Assembly: GCA_002365025.1 (NCBI GenBank)
Contig: DEYX01000159.1
Coordinates: 1-43,424, forward strand
Source of the DNA: Hungatella sp. UBA3147
GTDB taxonomy: Bacteria > Bacillota > Clostridia > Lachnospirales > Lachnospiraceae
Length of the DNA: 43,424 nt
Reading direction: 5' to 3'
This document shows, in pieces, positions 31,145 through 38,082 of this stretch. Every line of letters begins with the position of its first letter. Within the stretch, counting starts at the first letter, position 1. The notes beneath the pieces were generated by a model. It had not been told where the DNA came from, searched no databases, and worked only from the letters and a program-made list of their open reading frames with translations. A program made the position numbers and the translations under genes.

Positions 31145-32395
31145 TTAATGAGGCAAATACATCCGAACCTTATCGATTCTGTTTTTGTCCAATTCGTCTA
31201 CAACAAGGCGGATTCCGCTGCAGACAACCTCTTCCCCCTGTTCCGGGAGCCGGTCGAGTTGTCCGATGATCAGGCCGCCGATGGAATCATAATCATCAGA
31301 TTCCAGTTCAAGGTCCAGCCTGTCATTTAAATCATCAAGCTTCATAGAGCCTTCTACCAGATATTCAAAGGGCTCCACCTCAACCAGTTCATTCTCTTCA
31401 TCCTCGTCATACTCATCCCGGATCTCTCCGACAATTTCTTCCAGTAAGTCTTCAAGGGTTATCATCCCTGCCGTCGCTCCGTATTCATCCAGAACGATGA
31501 CAACGTTATTGCAGGTTTGGCGCATCTCCAACATAAGTTCCGCTGTTTTTTTATACTCGTATGTATAGAGCGGCTCTCTTAAAAAATTCCTGGTATTGAA
31601 ATCATCTGTCCTGTCAACAAGAAGCAGATCCTTCATATTGATGATCCCAATCACATTGTCACTGGTTTCCTCATATACCGGAATCCTGGTGTACATCTCC
31701 TGCCTGAAAATATCGATCAATTCATCATAGGCGGCATTAACCTCTACCAGAGTCATGTCAATACGGGGAATCATAATATCCCGCGCCACGGAATCACCAA
31801 AATCAAACACGTTATTAATTATCTTTCTTTCTTCTGATTCTATCACGCCTTCCTCATGGCTCACATCTACGATGGTCCTCAGCTCATCCTCTGTGATCGG
31901 CTCCTGCTTCCGGTTCGGATTTACATGGATAAAGCGCAAAAATCCTGATGATAGAATTCGAATCACATAAATGACCGGTGTCATAACAATCATAAAAGCA
32001 TAGATTACTTTTGCATATTTTAAAGATATTGGTTCGGAATATAAGGTAGAAATGGTTTTCGGTGAGATCTCACCAAATACCAGAATGACAAGCGTAAGGA
32101 TACCGGTCCCAATGCCTATTGCCTTATTGCCCCAAATGTTCATAACCAGTGTGGTGGACATGGAAGAGGCAGTTAAGTTTACCACATTGTTACCAACAAG
32201 AATCGCACTGAGCATCTTACCCTGGTTCTCTAAAATCTTAGTCAGAGTAATGGCATTCTTATCTCCTGCCTCGGCTAAATTCCGTACCCTGATTTTGTTC
32301 ACCGTAGTAAGCGCAGTCTCAGCCGATGAGAAAAATGCTGATAATGCAACTAAAATAAATAACATAAGCAACTGTATATAGTCACTCGAATCCAA
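31145..32395 (-). CDS. CNNM/CorC-type CBS-domain membrane protein
   Basis: A 416-residue membrane protein of the so-called hemolysin C/CNNM family, linked to magnesium or other cation transport. The N-terminal DUF21 domain has several helices (LLMLFILVALSAFFSSAETA, later IGTGILTLVILVFGEISPKT). Paired CBS domains follow (DIMIPRIDMTLVEVNAAYDE, NVIGIINMKDLLLVD, MITLEDLLEEIVGEIRDEYD), then a CorC_HlyC domain (FEYLVEGSMKLDDLNDRLDL). The TTG at 32395 was chosen because AGGAG lies nine bases upstream and the product then begins MDSSDYIQLL, as in relatives. A consensus promoter overlaps the lspA terminator just upstream. Confidence 0.92.
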   Translation of the reverse strand: MDSSDYIQLLMLFILVALSAFFSSAETALTTVNKIRVRNLAEAGDKNAITLTKILENQGKMLSAILVGNNVVNLTASSMSTTLVMNIWGNKAIGIGTGILTLVILVFGEISPKTISTLYSEPISLKYAKVIYAFMIVMTPVIYVIRILSSGFLRFIHVNPNRKQEPITEDELRTIVDVSHEEGVIESEERKIINNVFDFGDSVARDIMIPRIDMTLVEVNAAYDELIDIFRQEMYTRIPVYEETSDNVIGIINMKDLLLVDRTDDFNTRNFLREPLYTYEYKKTAELMLEMRQTCNNVVIVLDEYGATAGMITLEDLLEEIVGEIRDEYDEDEENELVEVEPFEYLVEGSMKLDDLNDRLDLELESDDYDSIGGLIIGQLDRLPEQGEEVVCSGIRLVVDELDKNRIDKVRMYLPH

Positions 32396-32431
32396 AAAGA
32401 CCAACTCCTGTTTTGTAATATTTTATCATTG

Positions 32432-32460
32432 ATTCTACAATAGAAAAGCGGCTATGTCAA
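32432..32460 (-). promoter_or_regulatory. Sigma-A promoter of the CBS-domain membrane protein
   Basis: Minus-strand TTGACA (32460-32455) and TAGAAT (32437-32432) are spaced by 17 bp. The -35 lies in the loop of the hairpin at 32444-32476, so a terminator and a promoter share the same bases. Confidence 0.8.
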
Positions 32461-32478
32461 GAAGACAGCCGCTTTTTT
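32444..32478. terminator. Terminator between lspA and the CBS-domain gene
   Basis: AAAAGCGGCT (32444-32453) pairs perfectly with AGCCGCTTTT (32467-32476). On the minus strand TTTTCTATT follows, which would end lspA transcripts. On the plus strand there is a six-T run. Confidence 0.75.
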
Positions 32479-32488
32479 ACGTATTTAC

Positions 32489-32532
32489 TGCCCATGCTAA
32501 CTGAGCATGAAGGGATTCCCGCAAGGTGATAC
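32489..32532. repeat. Copy of the dispersed TGCCC repeat
   Basis: TGCCCATGC, GAGCATGAAGGGATTCCC and GCAAGGTGATAC follow the order of the units at 4403-4498, with several substitutions. It lies just beyond the lspA stop codon. Confidence 0.5.
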
Positions 32533-32535
32533 ATT

Positions 32536-33003
32536 TTATCGTTCTTTAAAAGCCTTAATGATTTCTACTATAAGGATAATTCCGGCTCCCAGAAAAATGA
32601 ACAGGTCACCCAGATTGAACACTACTTTTTTTAGCTTTCCATACTGAATGCTGAAATAGTCCACTACATAATGACGAACCAGCCTGTCGTACAGATTGCT
32701 GGCCGCACCTCCCAGGGCAATGGACAAAGCAAGTTTTTCTAAAATGTTCCCTTTTCTTTGAAGAAGGCTTGCCAGCATTCCTCCGATAAAAGATGCCACT
32801 GCCAGGGGAATCATCTGCACCATAGACTGATGATCCTTAAAATAGCCGAAGGAAAAACCGGCATTATGATTCTTATGCAGCAGAATTTTCCCGCCGCTTC
32901 CCTCCAGTTCCTTAGGAAAGCCGGCTTCTTCCTGATCCTCAATGGCACTTTTTATTAAAAGATCCAGGGCAGCCAGCAATGCAATGATACCGATAAATAC
33001 CAT
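32536..33003 (-). CDS. lspA: Lipoprotein signal peptidase II
   Basis: Aspartic membrane protease that removes signal peptides from lipoproteins after diacylglyceryl transfer, such as the sugar-binding lipoprotein in this window. Four helices are predicted. The family motifs are present: HNAGFSFGYF (conserved Asn), GGAASNLYDRLVRHYVVDYF with the first catalytic Asp, and VFNLGDLFIFLGAG with the second. The ATG at 33003 has AAGGAG eight bases upstream; an earlier GTG lacks a ribosome site. Length is 155 residues, normal. It follows the ClpX-like gene by 75 bp. Confidence 0.94.
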   Translation of the reverse strand: MVFIGIIALLAALDLLIKSAIEDQEEAGFPKELEGSGGKILLHKNHNAGFSFGYFKDHQSMVQMIPLAVASFIGGMLASLLQRKGNILEKLALSIALGGAASNLYDRLVRHYVVDYFSIQYGKLKKVVFNLGDLFIFLGAGIILIVEIIKAFKER

Positions 33004-33078
33004 GACCCACACTCCTTCCGTCCTTATTATCTCCACTCTTTTGTATTTTTTATCCCTTGCCCAGCAATTACCGCTTCA

Positions 33079-34512
33079 TTAACATCTCATCTGAATGAGA
33101 GGTCCGCCGTTCTTATCTAAGTAAGCTCTCGTTATGACCACTGATCCGATGTTGGGATCCTTAGGAACCTCATACATGATATCAAGCATGAATTTTTCTA
33201 TAATGGCTCTTAGGGCTCTTGCTCCTGTCTTTTTCTTAAGAGCTTCTTCCGCGATCCATTCAAGTGCCTCATCCTCAAATACCAGATTTACCTCATCAAG
33301 CTCCAATAGCTTTTTATACTGTTTTAAAATAGCATTTTTCGGTTCTTTTAAAACACGGACCAGAAGCTCCTTATCTAGCGATTCCAGGGTTACCGAAATT
33401 GGCAGGCGGCCTAAAAATTCAGGAATCATGCCGAATTTGCGCAAATCCTCATTGGTCACGTGAGACAGGATATTGGGATCCTTCTCATACCTGTCTTTTA
33501 ATTCTGCGGAAAAACCAATGGATGACTTTTCCTTTAGCCGCTCTCTGATTATATCCTCTAAGTCCGGAAACGCTCCTCCGCAGATGAACAGGATGTTCTC
33601 GGTGCTCACCGCGGTCATCGGAGTGAGAGCATTCTTCTGGTTTGAGCCCACCGGGACCTCCACACTGCTCCCCTCTAACAGCTTTAAAAGCTCCTGCTGG
33701 ACAGACTCTCCGCTTACATCCCTGCTGCTGGTGTTCTTCTTTTTTGCAATTTTATCGATTTCGTCAATAAAAATAATGCCCCGCTCCGCCTTCTCCACAT
33801 CATTATCAGCCGCCGCAAGCAATTTAGAAACCACACTCTCTATGTCATCGCCTATGTATCCGGCCTCTGTAAGAGAAGTGGCATCCGCAATGGCCAGGGG
33901 AACATCAAGAAGCTTTGCCAGAGTTTTAACCAGGTAGGTTTTTCCGCTTCCAGTAGGGCCGATCATTAGAATGTTGGATTTTTCTATCTGAACATTCCCT
34001 TCCTCATTCCCCTTTTTGGAATCCGTCAGATAAACCCTTTTGTAATGATTATAAACTGCTACGGAAATCACCTTTTTGGCCTGTTCCTGACCGATGACAT
34101 ATTCATCTAACTTCCGCCGGATCACATGAGGCGCCGGAATATCTTTTAAATTAAGTGTTTGCCCCGGCTCCTTTTCCGATCTCTTTTTCACCCTCTGCTT
34201 ATTAGGTATCTCAAGATCTTTTTTGTCTAAGCTTCCCAAATCGCTGAAATTTAAATTCATATAAGGCATATTCTGAATCTTAGTTATATCAAATCCGCCC
34301 TGTGTTACGGAATCAAATGCTTTCTGCATACAATCATGACACAGATTCATGCCTCCGGGCATGGAAACCATAGGTCCTGTCACATTCTCCGGCCTGCGGC
34401 AGACATAGCAGACTTTTTCATACTCATCTTCGTCTTTTTTCTTTTTGCCGCTGTCAGTGCCGCGGGCAACTGTATCTTCCATTTTCTCTTCCGGAAAATC
34501 TTTCTCGTCCAA
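33079..34512 (-). CDS. ClpX-like AAA+ ATPase
   Basis: An ATP-driven protein unfoldase of the ClpX family, 477 residues against about 420-430 for usual ClpX. The N-terminal zinc-binding domain has CYVCRR and LCHDCMQ (about residues 35-61). A long, lysine-rich linker follows (about 90-115), then the AAA core: LMIGPTGSGKTYLVKTLAKL (Walker A), EAGYIGDDIESVV (pore loop), RGIIFIDEIDKIAKK (Walker B), SIGFSAELKDR (IGF loop that docks on ClpP), GRLPISVTL and GARALRAIIEKFMLD (sensor 2). It starts at TTG with AAGGAG eight bases upstream. No clpP adjoins it, so it may be a second ClpX paralogue. Its promoter lies at 34558-34586. Confidence 0.88.
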   Translation of the reverse strand: MDEKDFPEEKMEDTVARGTDSGKKKKDEDEYEKVCYVCRRPENVTGPMVSMPGGMNLCHDCMQKAFDSVTQGGFDITKIQNMPYMNLNFSDLGSLDKKDLEIPNKQRVKKRSEKEPGQTLNLKDIPAPHVIRRKLDEYVIGQEQAKKVISVAVYNHYKRVYLTDSKKGNEEGNVQIEKSNILMIGPTGSGKTYLVKTLAKLLDVPLAIADATSLTEAGYIGDDIESVVSKLLAAADNDVEKAERGIIFIDEIDKIAKKKNTSSRDVSGESVQQELLKLLEGSSVEVPVGSNQKNALTPMTAVSTENILFICGGAFPDLEDIIRERLKEKSSIGFSAELKDRYEKDPNILSHVTNEDLRKFGMIPEFLGRLPISVTLESLDKELLVRVLKEPKNAILKQYKKLLELDEVNLVFEDEALEWIAEEALKKKTGARALRAIIEKFMLDIMYEVPKDPNIGSVVITRAYLDKNGGPLIQMRC

Positions 34513-34557
34513 ATTGTAATCTCCTTCTATCTGTAATTATGCACCGCATACCAGATT

Positions 34558-34586
34558 ATTATAAAGCATTTAAAAGTCTCTTACAA
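34558..34586 (-). promoter_or_regulatory. Sigma-A promoter of the ClpX-like gene
   Basis: Minus-strand TTGTAA (34586-34581) and a perfect TATAAT (34563-34558) are spaced by 17 bp, giving a leader of about 40 bases. Confidence 0.78.
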
Positions 34587-34667
34587 GTGCGGGCCAGGAA
34601 TTTAGATTTTTTTAATGAGTTGAAATTCATATGAACGTAAAACAGCAAACCAATATGCAAAAATATA

Positions 34668-34700
34668 GCGCTGAATACTCTAAAAATAAGTACTCAGCGC
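34668..34700 (-). terminator. Terminator after the flavodoxin gene
   Basis: GCGCTGA and TCAGCGC arms, extended by ATACT/AGTA, enclose an A/T loop, and TATATTTTTG follows on the minus strand. It lies 41 bp after the flavodoxin stop codon. Confidence 0.8.
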
Positions 34701-34740
34701 AATTAATTGAATGATTGCCCGTTCCATGTAATACGTTTTT

Positions 34741-35166
34741 CTATTCTGCCAGAGCCTCCCCCAGTGCTTTGCAAGCTGCTGCTGCCTCTCCGTCAGGCGC
34801 TTCATTGCAGATCACACTATCGCAGGTAAGCACTACACCAGCGTCTTCGCAGGTCTTTTCCCAGGAGCGCATCCATTCGCCGTCGCCCCAGCCATAAGAA
34901 CCGAACAGGGCAATCTTTTTTCCTGGGAGTTTAGATAGGCAGGAAGAAAACATAGGTTCAAATTCACTCTCCTCCAGAACCTCCGCCCCCATGGCGGGGC
35001 AGCCAAATGCAATGGCATCCAGAGAATCAATCATGGAAGCTTCAAATTCGGAAGGGGTGAGTATGACCCCGTCTGCCCCCTTTTCTTTTACCCCCTCCAA
35101 TACGGCATCTGCCATTGCTTCGGTATTTCCGGTTCCACTCCAATAAACTACTGCAATTTTACTCAT
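34741..35166 (-). CDS. Flavodoxin
   Basis: FMN electron carrier of 141 residues that usually replaces ferredoxin when iron is short. The phosphate-binding loop is VYWSGTGNTEAMADAV (residues 7-22). The flavin-stacking loops are AFGCPAMGAEVLEE and ALFGSYGWGDGEWMRSWEKT, typical of short-chain flavodoxins. AAAGGTTGG precedes the ATG. It is the last gene of an operon with the DUF2325 and DUF3793 genes, behind two palindromes resembling iron-regulator sites. That setting supports expression under iron limitation. Confidence 0.95.
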   Translation of the reverse strand: MSKIAVVYWSGTGNTEAMADAVLEGVKEKGADGVILTPSEFEASMIDSLDAIAFGCPAMGAEVLEESEFEPMFSSCLSKLPGKKIALFGSYGWGDGEWMRSWEKTCEDAGVVLTCDSVICNEAPDGEAAAACKALGEALAE

Positions 35167-35203
35167 GATGTATAACCAACCTTTCTCAATTAATCCTTCT
35201 ATA

Positions 35204-35755
35204 TCAAACGGCTACGGCGAGCCGTTCAACAGCTGTGCCTTTTGACCACTGTGCAAAATAGGTTTCCGTACATTTTTTATATCGGTTAAAGGTTTGTACC
35301 GCTTTTTCCTCGTCGCCGTAAACCTTCCAGCATCCGATGCATTTACAGTGACAGGCTTTGTTGTCGATGAAGCCCTGAACGTCCTCCGGCGGATAGCCAA
35401 GAAACAAACCAATTTCATGAGGAAATCCAGAGCAGGTGCGCAGCCTGTTAACAAGCTGAACCACACAGCGCTGGGAATTTTCAAAGGAGTACCCATATTG
35501 CTTCAGCAAAGCGGAAGCATACCCATCCGACAGATCCCGTTTTAAGTGACTGGGACGATAGAGGTAAATCAAAGCCCTCTGTTTATAATAGCGCAGCGGC
35601 AAAACCCGGATCCCTTTTGGCGCAAGCACACGGTTTAGCCGCCTTACCTCATTTTGGATTTCTTCTTTGGAACGGCAAGGGCAGGAAAACAAACTCCCTG
35701 TTTTTATCCCGGCAAGTGTCGGTGCACAGTGCCTGATCAGCATTTCTTCTGACAT
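35204..35755 (-). CDS. DUF3793 family protein
   Basis: A 183-residue soluble protein recognised as DUF3793 by the opening RHCAPTLAGIKTGSLFSCPC, a middle GIRVLPLRYYKQRALIYLYR, and SGFPHEIGLFLGYPPEDVQG followed by the cysteine-rich CHCKCIGCWKVYGDEEKA. Its biochemical role is unknown. The CHCKCIGC cluster could hold a metal or iron-sulfur cofactor. Its ribosome site TAGGAGGGAG overlaps the DUF2325 stop codon 11 bp upstream, implying coupled translation. Placement with DUF2325 and flavodoxin behind a probable iron-type operator suggests a role in metal homeostasis. Confidence 0.88.
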   Translation of the reverse strand: MSEEMLIRHCAPTLAGIKTGSLFSCPCRSKEEIQNEVRRLNRVLAPKGIRVLPLRYYKQRALIYLYRPSHLKRDLSDGYASALLKQYGYSFENSQRCVVQLVNRLRTCSGFPHEIGLFLGYPPEDVQGFIDNKACHCKCIGCWKVYGDEEKAVQTFNRYKKCTETYFAQWSKGTAVERLAVAV

Positions 35756-35766
35756 ATTGCTCCCTC

Positions 35767-36048
35767 CTATCCGACGTGTTCTACCAGAATATTTTTCAGC
35801 GCCGACATGGAGCTGGAATGGGAACGGGCAATTATGGTATCCAGTCCCTTTGTCTCACTTAATGCACAGCGAACCATTTTATGGGACATGGTGCTGGTAA
35901 AAAGCACCAGCAAATCAGGATTACCGATTTTATTTTTCATCCCGCCCTTTAACTCCGTAAAGACCTTTGCGCAACAGCTGTATTCCTTGCATAGTTCTTT
36001 ATATTGGCGTACCATGCACTCATTTCCTCCAACGATAACTACGCTCAT
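35767..36048 (-). CDS. DUF2325 family protein
   Basis: A 93-residue protein starting MSVVIVGGNECMVRQYKELC and containing DLLVLFTSTMSHKMVRCALS and IIARSHSSSMSALKNIL, the compact alpha/beta pattern of DUF2325. The function is unknown. The GG-N-E-C-M loop resembles a nucleotide- or phosphate-binding turn, but this is uncertain. The ATG has GGAGG about seven bases upstream. It is the first gene of the operon, with a leader of about 190 bases that carries two identical-type palindromes. Confidence 0.88.
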   Translation of the reverse strand: MSVVIVGGNECMVRQYKELCKEYSCCAKVFTELKGGMKNKIGNPDLLVLFTSTMSHKMVRCALSETKGLDTIIARSHSSSMSALKNILVEHVG

Positions 36049-36067
36049 GCAATTACCTCCAATCCTT

Positions 36068-36087
36068 TAGTTAGTCTATACTAACTA
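36068..36087. promoter_or_regulatory. Operator-like palindrome 1 (leader of DUF2325 operon)
   Basis: TAGTTAGT (36068-36075) and ACTAACTA (36080-36087) are perfect 8-bp arms around CTAT. The pattern resembles DtxR/IdeR-type iron or manganese boxes. It lies between the promoter and the DUF2325 gene, about 20 bp before the start codon. Confidence 0.7.
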
Positions 36088-36222
36088 TGTATGAAAAGAT
36101 ATGCGCCCGAAGACGCTGTGAATTAGTAAAAAAAATCAAACACCATATCCCCCGCTTGTAATGGCAAACAGCCTTCTTCTCTTATGATATCCGGTAAGAA
36201 GAAAGACCGCTGGTTTTATGTA

Positions 36223-36242
36223 TGGTTAGTATCAACTAACTA
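36223..36242. promoter_or_regulatory. Operator-like palindrome 2 (at the transcription start)
   Basis: TGGTTAGT, ATCA and ACTAACTA repeat palindrome 1 with one arm mismatch. It begins seven bases beyond the -10 element, so it covers the expected transcription start. A repressor bound here would block RNA polymerase. Confidence 0.72.
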
Positions 36243-36248
36243 CATATT

Positions 36249-36277
36249 ACAATACTGGAAACACCTGCATTTGTCAA
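36249..36277 (-). promoter_or_regulatory. Sigma-A promoter of the DUF2325-DUF3793-flavodoxin operon
   Basis: Minus-strand TTGACA (36277-36272) and TATTGT (36254-36249) are spaced by 17 bp. The start site would fall inside palindrome 2. The 353-bp gap 36049-36401 holds only this promoter, the two palindromes and the htrA terminator. Confidence 0.82.
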
Positions 36278-36351
36278 GCATTTTTGAAAAAATAGCCATC
36301 TTTTTCATAAGGCGGTTTTATAATCCATTGAGCCGGCCCATTTTTAACTAC

Positions 36352-36389
36352 AAAAAAATCTCCCCAGGCCCAATCAATGAACCTGGAGA
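36352..36389 (-). terminator. Terminator of the HtrA-like protease gene
   Basis: TCTCCAGG and CCTGGGGAGA arms on the minus strand are followed by seven T residues (36358-36352). It begins 12 bp after the stop codon. Confidence 0.88.
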
Positions 36390-36401
36390 GACTTAATCTT
36401 C

Positions 36402-37901
36402 TTAACCCTGCTGCGGAACCTCTGCCGGCCTGTTGCCGAGCGTAATTTCTACATTCCTTTCCACATACTGTCCGTTTTCAACAGACTGGACAGTAAGATT
36501 CACGGTGGTTCCTCCTTCATAATATTTAAGCATGTTTGTCAGGTCATCGTAAGTCTTAATTCCCTGGCCGTCAAACTTGGTAATAATGTCTTTTTCCCGC
36601 AGATCGGACTTGGAAGCAGCTCCGCCTTCTACAATCTTATAGATGAAAACGCCCTGAGGCATACCAAGCTGCTGGCTCGTAACTGCATCAATATTCTTAC
36701 ACTGGATACCCAAATATCCCTGGTTTGCATCGGTAACCTGAGTTCTGGTCTTTCTGGTCATCAGGTTATCAATGATATCCTGAGCCTTGGAAATGGGGAT
36801 CGCATAGCCCATACCCTCTACTTCAGTAGAAGAATATTTGGCTGAATTAATACCGACCACCTCGCCGCGCATATTTAACAGAGCGCCGCCGCTGTTACCG
36901 GGATTAATGGCCGCATCGGTCTGAAGCAGATCACGGCTTGTGCCATCTTCGGTCTGTACGGAGCGGTCAAGTGCGCTGACATAACCAACGGTTACGGACT
37001 GTCCATAACCAAGAGCATTGCCAATGGCGACAACTCCCTGACCAACCTTTAAGTTATCGGAAGTCCCAAGAGAGGCAATCGCAATCTTTGATAATGTATC
37101 TGAAGAAATATTTGTTAACGGAACTGCGATCACTGCTAAGTCGCTGTCTGCATCCGTACCCTTAATGGAAGCATCTACGGCTACCTCGTCAATAAATGTA
37201 ACCTTTAATTCCTCCGCTCCCTGTACGACATGGTTATTCGTTACGATTAAAAGTTCATCATCATTCTTGCCTACAACGATACCGGAGCCGCTGCCAACCC
37301 CTTCTCTCTGCATAGGGCCGAACCATGTCTGGCTTTCATAGACCATCTTGCTGGTAATTGCAACTACGGATGGCATGGCTTTGTCAACGATAGCTGAAAC
37401 ATCATTAGCGGCGGTAATGCTGGAAGTGTTTGACGCCTGGACTCCTGATTCGCCGGCGGAAGAAGGAATGGTTTCCGCCTGGCTGATCTCCACAGGGTTT
37501 TTACTTCCATAAGCTCCGGCTGCCCAGTTGATTCCAACCATGGTGCTTCCGGCAACCACGCCAAAGACAAGTGCTCCTCCTACAAGGCCAGCTGCCTTCT
37601 TTGCAAAGCCGCCTTTTCTCTTAGGCATTGCTTCCTCCTGGTATGCATTTTGACCTGCTGCCCTGTGATACTGGTATTCCTGATAATGAGGAATATTCTG
37701 CTGCGCTTCATAAGAGCCGTGAGTCTGGGGCTGGGGCTGAGTCTGGGACTGGGGCTGAGTCTGGCTGCTGCTTTCGGAATCCTGGGCACTGGATTTTTCT
37801 AAATCCGGATCTCTCATAATAAAATTTGTGGTAACAGCTTCTTCTTTATGCTCTTCAGGATTCATGCGGCCTGTGTCTTTTCTCTCATTTTCGTCATACA
37901 T
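36402..37901 (-). CDS. HtrA/DegP-like membrane-anchored serine protease
   Basis: A 499-residue quality-control protease facing the cell exterior. Residues 1-95 form a polar, Gln/Thr/Pro-rich cytoplasmic part (QTQPQSQTQPQPQT). One membrane helix (GLVGGALVFGVVAGSTMVG, about 105-123) follows. The trypsin-like domain has His224 (LIVTNNHVVQGAE), Asp254 (DSDLAVIAV) and Ser337 (INPGNSGGALL), a complete triad. A C-terminal PDZ domain (about 395-490) contains GYLGIQCKNI and KFDGQGIKTYDDLTNML. AAGGAGA precedes the ATG. It has its own terminator and no gene partner, and it converges on nothing. It likely handles misfolded surface proteins. Confidence 0.95.
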   Translation of the reverse strand: MYDENERKDTGRMNPEEHKEEAVTTNFIMRDPDLEKSSAQDSESSSQTQPQSQTQPQPQTHGSYEAQQNIPHYQEYQYHRAAGQNAYQEEAMPKRKGGFAKKAAGLVGGALVFGVVAGSTMVGINWAAGAYGSKNPVEISQAETIPSSAGESGVQASNTSSITAANDVSAIVDKAMPSVVAITSKMVYESQTWFGPMQREGVGSGSGIVVGKNDDELLIVTNNHVVQGAEELKVTFIDEVAVDASIKGTDADSDLAVIAVPLTNISSDTLSKIAIASLGTSDNLKVGQGVVAIGNALGYGQSVTVGYVSALDRSVQTEDGTSRDLLQTDAAINPGNSGGALLNMRGEVVGINSAKYSSTEVEGMGYAIPISKAQDIIDNLMTRKTRTQVTDANQGYLGIQCKNIDAVTSQQLGMPQGVFIYKIVEGGAASKSDLREKDIITKFDGQGIKTYDDLTNMLKYYEGGTTVNLTVQSVENGQYVERNVEITLGNRPAEVPQQG

Positions 37902-38007
37902 AGAATCTATCTCCTTTCATGTATACCTCTTATTTCTTTTGATAATCAGAGTCTATCAATGAATTGTGACCATTTTGTGATAAAATTATATTGAATATGT
38001 GAAAAGT

Positions 38008-38061
38008 AAAAAATCCCCGCATCAGCGGCCTTTTTATTCGCCAAGGCCCTGTCTGCGGGAT
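38008..38061 (-). terminator. Terminator after the LCP gene
   Basis: The minus strand forms a stem between TCCCGCA and TGCGGGGA, with GGGCC/GGCC inside, followed by six T residues at 38013-38008. It separates the polysaccharide operon from the htrA-like gene. Confidence 0.85.
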
Positions 38062-38082
38062 ATTCATTTTTTATTTACTTAA

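Noticed and set aside
36090..36125. Eleven-codon plus-strand frame next to palindrome 1
   Set aside because: It has no ribosome site and lies antisense within the leader of the iron-type operon.
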